Assembly: GCA_036657395.1 (NCBI GenBank) | Contig: JAVXGM010000001.1 | Coordinates: forward strand, 186,001 to 250,000 | Source: JAVXGM01 sp036657395 | GTDB taxonomy: Bacteria; Bacillota; Clostridia; Peptostreptococcales; Anaerovoracaceae | Direction: 5' to 3' | Length of the DNA: 64,000 nucleotides | Shown here: in pieces, positions 59,519 to 64,000 of the stretch | How the letters are laid out: every line of letters begins with the position of its first letter | How positions within the stretch are numbered: the stretch's first letter is position 1 | Notes under the pieces: generated by a model | What the model was told of the DNA's origin: nothing | What the model saw: the letters and a program-made list of their open reading frames with translations, nothing else | The model's database searches: none | Translations under genes and position numbers: made by a program

Positions 59519-61993
59519 GTGAAAAATATGGATTGTAAAGTTTTAAAAAATAAAAAAGGATTCACATTAATTGAGCTTATTGTAACCCTAGTAATTCTTT
59601 GCATTATAGCAGCAATTGCAATACCTACAGTAGGCAATTACAGGAGCAATGCCCAGCAAGAGGCAAGAAACAAGGTTGCAAAAACCATCTATTATACTGC
59701 CCAAAAAGCTATGACTGCTCAGATGACTTCAGGAAACAAGACTTTGCCTACAGATGGTAAAGTGGATGTCTCAAAGATAACGCCAGCTTTAGATGAAAAA
59801 GAGGTGGCGGGAAATAGGTATAACCTGTCCTTCATGGTACTTAACAAGGACAAGGCATTAGGCGCCCCAAAAGATCGGAATCTGTATAAGTTTCTTGATA
59901 AGTACATGGCAGACACCAACAGGCTAAATGATACTGTTTTAGTAGAATACAATACAAAGACGGGGAAAGTCTTGTCTGCTTTTTATAGTGATGAAGTAGA
60001 AAATATTGGATACACCCCAGGCTCAAAGTACAACGCAAATGACCGAAATGCAGATTCCCTTCTCAAAGGAGATATGGGATATTATTCTGTAAGCAACACA
60101 GGTACACCAGAGGAAACAACCCCAGAAGACGATACTGACATTGTACAAATTGTAGACTACACAGGTGAGAAAAATGGACAAGGAAACAATATTAACAAAG
60201 GGTATAATTATGGTCTGCTCACAGTGGAATGTGTATTGCCAGAGAAGGTAGAGGACTATGAATCCTACGAAATTAAATTGTCTGCAACAGGCGCCCCTGG
60301 ATCTAAAACGATTAAATTGGTTCCGGGTGACACGCCAAAAGCAGGAGAGGTCAGTTTGGGAGGAGATGTTAAAACCACACTTGCAGAAGCCTTTGCTAGC
60401 CCTGTCAACCTAGGCGGAGCGGATGATCCCTGTCTAGTGCCTATGTACATTGAAACCACACCTGAGGGTAAGATTTTAGTATTAGTTCTTGATTCAGTTA
60501 GAGACAAGGTTCATATAAGTGAAAACCTTGAAGCTTTAGGAAACGGCTACTTTACTGCCTCATTTACAAAAATAAAGGAGGGAGTGCCTACGTCTAGTTT
60601 ATCAAAACAGGCTCACACTCTCTTTGCAGCTGAAAGTGAAAACGGTAATAAATTTGAAGTAAAAAGCATTCGACATTTGAACAACATCAGATATGCAAGA
60701 AATAATGCGGATTTTGTTCAGACTAAAGATATTGTGGCAAGGGACTATGTTGGAGACGGTTCTGTAATATATTTTCAACCTATAAGTTGGAAAACAGGAA
60801 GTGTAGGGTTTAATGGAAAATACACAGCGGTTAGCGAACAGAATAAATATAAAATTTATAATTTAACAATCTATCAAGATGAAAATAAAACTCAGATAGC
60901 CAAAGGCGGTCTATTTGAAACTGTTGGCAACAATGGAATCGTTACTGGGGTTAACCTTGAATATACACAGGCATATCGTGAAGCCTTTTTTAGAGCCAAA
61001 GACAAGAGGCCGTTTTTTATTAATGGAACTGAAGTTGCAGGTGGAATAGCTGTAGAAAATGCTGGTGAGATTACTCGGTGCACAGTTGCTGGTAGAGTAA
61101 CTGGTAAAACCGCAGGAGGAATTGTAGGGACAGGAAAGAATGGTAAGATTACCAAGTCTATGTCTGGTGCTTATATTGTTGGCAAAAATATTGGTGGGGG
61201 AATCGCTGGAGTTAATGACGGTGGAGAGGTTAGCTACTGTGAAACAGGAACATCTTCCATGGAGGATCCAATTACCTATATGGGGACTATTGCCACAGGA
61301 TGTACACCGTATTTTGGAGCTAATTCTAATCCAGAAGTGGATTATGAATGTGTTCCAGCCAATGTGAGAAACGATGTGACCATTATTAATGGAGATATTG
61401 CAGGTGGCATTGTAGGAGATATGGTTAAAGGAGAGATCAAATATTCGGTTAATAGCGGATGGGCATATGGAAAACTCCATAGTGGTGGCATTGCGGGGAC
61501 TAATGGTGGAAACATAGATATGTGCTACAATGCCGGGAAGGTGCAAAACCAAATAGGGGAAGTGGGAGGCTTGGCTGCTAAACAGACTGGTGGAAACATT
61601 ACTTCTTCCTACAACACGGGAGATATTGAGGGAAAATGCGGTGGCGGAATAGTTGGCCAATTCATTAAAGGTAAGGTTTCTGATTGTTACAGCATAGGTT
61701 TGGTGAGTACTATCGACGGGAGAGAACGTACAAGTGGCGGATTTGGAGAATACACAGAGGCGAACAAAATTTCAAACTGTGCATTCTTAAGAAATATTAG
61801 AAATGATCAGGACAGCAATAGTGGCTGCAAGGCTCTAAGTGCAGAAACACTAAAGAAGAAGACATTTGCAGGGATGTCTAATATGGCCACTCCTGTAGGA
61901 TACTTTAAATATACATACCCTCACTTTAATGTGAAGGATGAAGCTTGTAAACTGGGAACTGGCTATCACAGAACTCCATTTGGGGAGAAATAA
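59519..61993 (+). CDS. Very large prepilin with C-terminal GLUG repeats (possible tip adhesin)
   Basis: The 824-residue protein has a class III prepilin leader and spine (LKNKKG|FTLIELIVTLVILCIIAAIAIPTV), a pilin-like part to about residue 165, a middle region with further beta domains and a C-terminal beta-helix-like section (about 495-740). That section is made of GLUG-type repeats (for example GGIVGTGKNGKITKS, GGIAGVNDGGEVSYC, GGIAGTNGGNIDMCYNAG). GLUG repeats occur in IgA-protease-like and adhesin proteins. A pilin this big is probably a minor, tip-located subunit. GTG at 59519 and ATG at 59528 are both possible starts; neither has a strong ribosome site. Confidence 0.87.
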   Translation: MKNMDCKVLKNKKGFTLIELIVTLVILCIIAAIAIPTVGNYRSNAQQEARNKVAKTIYYTAQKAMTAQMTSGNKTLPTDGKVDVSKITPALDEKEVAGNRYNLSFMVLNKDKALGAPKDRNLYKFLDKYMADTNRLNDTVLVEYNTKTGKVLSAFYSDEVENIGYTPGSKYNANDRNADSLLKGDMGYYSVSNTGTPEETTPEDDTDIVQIVDYTGEKNGQGNNINKGYNYGLLTVECVLPEKVEDYESYEIKLSATGAPGSKTIKLVPGDTPKAGEVSLGGDVKTTLAEAFASPVNLGGADDPCLVPMYIETTPEGKILVLVLDSVRDKVHISENLEALGNGYFTASFTKIKEGVPTSSLSKQAHTLFAAESENGNKFEVKSIRHLNNIRYARNNADFVQTKDIVARDYVGDGSVIYFQPISWKTGSVGFNGKYTAVSEQNKYKIYNLTIYQDENKTQIAKGGLFETVGNNGIVTGVNLEYTQAYREAFFRAKDKRPFFINGTEVAGGIAVENAGEITRCTVAGRVTGKTAGGIVGTGKNGKITKSMSGAYIVGKNIGGGIAGVNDGGEVSYCETGTSSMEDPITYMGTIATGCTPYFGANSNPEVDYECVPANVRNDVTIINGDIAGGIVGDMVKGEIKYSVNSGWAYGKLHSGGIAGTNGGNIDMCYNAGKVQNQIGEVGGLAAKQTGGNITSSYNTGDIEGKCGGGIVGQFIKGKVSDCYSIGLVSTIDGRERTSGGFGEYTEANKISNCAFLRNIRNDQDSNSGCKALSAETLKKKTFAGMSNMATPVGYFKYTYPHFNVKDEACKLGTGYHRTPFGEK

Positions 61994-62574
61994 TGAAGAA
62001 AAAAATTAACAAGGAGAATAGGAAAGACTTTATACAAGATCAGCGAGGAATTTCCCTGATTATTGTAGTTATTATTATGTTAGTATTTTTCATTATTGGC
62101 GGGGCAGTGATGACCAGCGCATCTGGTAGTTTAGCCACGGTAAATGGAAAGAGTGAAGCCAAACAGACATATTACTTAGCTAAGTCATCATTGAAAGTAG
62201 TCAATAAGGCTATGACTGAGGGAGCTTTGGGAAAATATTTGAGGAATCAAGTGTACAGTGATTTGGTAGCGTCTGGACAGACCATGCGAAATAAGGACTG
62301 GAACCTTACCCCGAAGGTTATATTGACAGGGCCAGGTCTTGAAGGTGTGACTATACAAGATGGGACTCTTACGGCAAAAAGTCAGTGCAGTGCAGTAAGA
62401 GGGTCAGAAGGGGTTCAGAGCGCTACTTTGCTAATAACAGAAATAAAGTTTAAATTTACTGTAAAAAATGGTACAGATACGTACAAATTAACGTCAGCAT
62501 ATACTTATGAAGGATCCCGCTTGGCAGCTGGATGGGGGTCAGAAACGTGGAATATAGAAAATGTAAGCCAGTAA
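61993..62574 (+). CDS. Minor pilin, PilX-like
   Basis: The 193-residue protein has a basic leader of about 21 residues ending QDQRG, then ISLIIVVIIMLVFFIIGGAVMTSASGS without the usual Glu at position 5, as in PilX/GspK-type minor pilins. YYLAKSSLKVVNKAM near residue 62 resembles the QAEAA/YLAESG region of that group. The start shares a base with the stop of the large pilin (TAATG). It is probably part of the tip complex that primes assembly. Confidence 0.78.
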   Translation: MKKKINKENRKDFIQDQRGISLIIVVIIMLVFFIIGGAVMTSASGSLATVNGKSEAKQTYYLAKSSLKVVNKAMTEGALGKYLRNQVYSDLVASGQTMRNKDWNLTPKVILTGPGLEGVTIQDGTLTAKSQCSAVRGSEGVQSATLLITEIKFKFTVKNGTDTYKLTSAYTYEGSRLAAGWGSETWNIENVSQ

Positions 62575-62873
62575 AAAAATTAAGAGGAAATAACAGAGGG
62601 GAAACTTTAGTGGAGGTCATTATTAGTTTCACCATTTTCTTGCTGATTTTAGGTGGCATTGTATACATAGTGAAGTCTTCTACTTCGATGAGTACAGAGG
62701 CTAAAGTAAAATCTCAAGTAATTGAAGACGGGGCAACAAAAGTAGAGGCGGGAGAATCAACAAAAAAAGATTCAGGAACTATGGTCATTGAAATAGGTGG
62801 TGAGACGATTACCACGAAAATCGACATAAAATCTATGGATCCATTTGTATATTTTGCTCCTGAAGGAGGCTGA
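62547..62873 (+). CDS. Minor pilin (PilV/PilI-like), short
   Basis: The 108-residue protein has a basic leader ending NNRG and the spine ETLVEVIISFTIFLLILGGIVYIV; the mature N-terminus is Glu, with the usual Glu at position 5 (ETLVE). An ATG at 62532 is also in frame, but GGGGG with a 9-base spacer favours GTG at 62547. It overlaps the preceding gene by 28 bases. The globular part is only about 60 residues. Confidence 0.72.
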   Translation: MEYRKCKPVKKLRGNNRGETLVEVIISFTIFLLILGGIVYIVKSSTSMSTEAKVKSQVIEDGATKVEAGESTKKDSGTMVIEIGGETITTKIDIKSMDPFVYFAPEGG

Positions 62874-62878
62874 TAGTG

Positions 62879-63856
62879 ATGAAGAACCAAAAAGGGTTTA
62901 CCCTAATTGAAATTATTATTGCCATGACTATTGCAGGAATTTTTGCTGTAGCGGCCATTGCTGTAGTTGACCCTGCATTTAAGGCTTACGAAAAAATAGA
63001 TTCAGGAACCAAAGCTCAAATGATAGCAGAGACCCTTATAGACGAAATGAGCAACAAAGCTAGCTTTAGCAAGAGTTTGACCGCAACAAAGGGAAACGGC
63101 CAGGGGGCGGTACAAACAGACAAGGGTACCATCCAGGTGTCCAATGAAGGATACTTGATGATTGGCGATAAGCTAGCATTTGCTGATGAGTTTTACGATG
63201 GAAAGATGGTTGCTATGAAAACAGACCAGGCAGGGAGCAATCAAGTGAAGGTGTCTCTAAGCGTGATTCAGGGGGGTAAGTCACTTTACACATTGGATAG
63301 CACTTTAAAGCCTATTTCCGAGTCGGGAAATTCTAGAGACAAGTATACACCGGAAGGTATGCTTGCTTTGGCCAATGAGACAAAAAATATGACTGATGAG
63401 GAGCTTAAGAAATACTCAAGTAACAACAACAGCGGCTATGGCTATGGGAAAAACAATCTATTATTTGCCGCAATATTCATTGGCGGATATGAGAAGAATT
63501 TTCCTGCATATAGTGCGGATAAGGTTATTTCCCCTGATGTAATAGACAAAGTGTACAATACGGCAGATAATGCAAAGCCTAGGGATTGGCAGACAGCAAA
63601 CTGGGTAAAAGCTTGGAGAGAACCTACGTATCTAGCCTGTTTTATTACAGCAAATACCCTGGTTCCTATTGTTTATTTAACCTCACAGCCTGCTAGCTTT
63701 AACACTCAGTCACATAGTTCTGTTTTGGGACTATATTATGAAGGCATTTGGTATCGAAGATCAAACTGGCAGACTGGCTATATGATGACTCAATTTAATA
63801 ACAATACCACAGAACAGATAAGAGCCAAGCTAGATGCAGACTGGACGGCGATTTAA
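62879..63856 (+). CDS. Minor pilin, PilW/PilJ-like
   Basis: The 325-residue prepilin starts MKNQKG|FTLIEIIIAMTIAGIFAVAAIAVV, with Glu at position 5, and a long globular domain (about 60-325) containing an Asn/Tyr/Gly-rich stretch (SSNNNSGYGYGKNN near residue 182). PilW/GspJ-type minor pilins are of similar size. GGAGG lies nine bases before the ATG at 62879; a GTG at 62876 is less likely. It is the last gene of the locus before a strong terminator. Confidence 0.83.
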   Translation: MKNQKGFTLIEIIIAMTIAGIFAVAAIAVVDPAFKAYEKIDSGTKAQMIAETLIDEMSNKASFSKSLTATKGNGQGAVQTDKGTIQVSNEGYLMIGDKLAFADEFYDGKMVAMKTDQAGSNQVKVSLSVIQGGKSLYTLDSTLKPISESGNSRDKYTPEGMLALANETKNMTDEELKKYSSNNNSGYGYGKNNLLFAAIFIGGYEKNFPAYSADKVISPDVIDKVYNTADNAKPRDWQTANWVKAWREPTYLACFITANTLVPIVYLTSQPASFNTQSHSSVLGLYYEGIWYRRSNWQTGYMMTQFNNNTTEQIRAKLDADWTAI

Positions 63857-63891
63857 GAACTATAGATATATTATACCTTATAGATTGAAGC

Positions 63892-63940
63892 AAACCCCTT
63901 TCATTAAATAAACAAATATTTAATGAAAGGGGTTTATTTT
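63892..63940 (+). terminator. Terminator of the pilus locus
   Basis: An exact 19-bp stem joins 63892-63910 to 63917-63935 (core AACCCCTTTCATTAAAT), loop of 6, followed by ATTTTATT. The strong A-rich 5' side could also work on the minus strand. Confidence 0.9.
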
Positions 63941-63966
63941 ATTCAATAATGGATAACAATACAAGG

Positions 63967-64000
63967 GTGAATAAAAGAGGTCTAATTACTGAATTTACAG
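63967..64000 (+). CDS. Possible start of the next gene (partial)
   Basis: GTG at 63967 opens a frame MNKRGLITEFT that runs off the window. The ribosome site is weak, and the next gene could start elsewhere. Confidence 0.2.
   Translation, partial: MNKRGLITEFT

Noticed and set aside
60911..61660. A 249-codon open frame on the minus strand across the GLUG pilin
   Set aside because: It lies antisense to a well-supported gene, has no ribosome site, and its Asn/Ser-rich composition is what the reverse of Gly/Thr-rich repeats produces.
1..64000. CRISPR arrays, rRNA genes or an origin of replication
   Set aside because: No regularly spaced repeat array, no rRNA sequence and no dnaA-box cluster was seen on reading through; the only tandem repeat found is the 23-bp duplication at 20162-20207.

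Overview
The window looks like a chromosomal segment of a low-G+C, anaerobic, amino-acid-fermenting Bacillota (Eubacteriales; an Anaerovoracaceae or Peptostreptococcaceae-type organism is my inference). Supporting points are the oxidative ornithine-degradation operon, AGGAGG-type ribosome sites with AT-rich spacers, TTG/GTG starts, a Gram-positive type IV pilus cluster without a secretin, and a clostridial-type glutamine synthetase. One assembly gap (100 N) lies at 26734-26833.

Layout. (1) 1-7064: ornithine degradation (end of ord by synteny, ortA, ortB, oraS, oraE, GlmL-related chaperone-like gene, orr). (2) 7188-11130: secreted amidase, GIY-YIG protein, an orphan 48-aa gene with its own promoter and terminator, and a molybdenum-cofactor operon (moaA, moaC, mogA, MOSC). 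(3) 11358-15502: phosphate-starvation operon pstSCAB-phoU behind PhoB/PhoP-like boxes. (4) 15562-17565: DUF2804 and endonuclease IV. (5) 17649-25475: an accessory island, richer in G+C in its centre, holding a decayed C11 protease/leucine-rich-repeat fusion, a lipoprotein, a TM2 protein with a duplicated start region, a LytTR regulator / surface protein / GHKL kinase cassette, and remnants of a transposase, an ABC exporter and an NRPS. (6) 25582-30402: cysK with an upstream leader unit, Rrf2 regulator, CDF metal transporter, amino-acid antiporter, TSCPD protein. (7) 30567-36366: DUF3048, YlmH-like S4 protein, PBP and FHA-SEDS pair, truncated AEC transporter. (8) 36466-37795: a promoter-driven, gene-free, purine-rich region that I interpret as a large structured non-coding RNA (about 480 nt), followed by a lone phage-type holin, tRNA-Lys(CUU) and a small hydrophilic protein. 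(9) 38091-51794: zinc-ribbon membrane protein, UPF0182, glutamine synthetase, SerRS, a TIGR00300 (LOR/SDH, ornithine cyclodeaminase-like) enzyme, aminotransferase, G5-NlpC/P60 hydrolase, aldehyde dehydrogenase. (10) 51801-63940: type IV pilus locus (major pilin, pilD, C, M, N, O, B, T, an 824-aa GLUG-repeat pilin and three minor pilins), closed by a strong terminator.

The genes tie together around amino-acid fermentation (ornithine pathway, antiporter, TIGR00300 enzyme, aminotransferase), envelope biology (PBP/SEDS, hydrolases, pili) and nutrient responses (Pst, Moco, cysteine). The observations I consider most worth a second look are the large RNA with a 16-bp long-range closing helix, the LytTR-surface protein-GHKL cassette with its promoter-proximal direct repeats, the cysK leader unit that appears when the gap is collapsed, and the duplicated pilin promoter.
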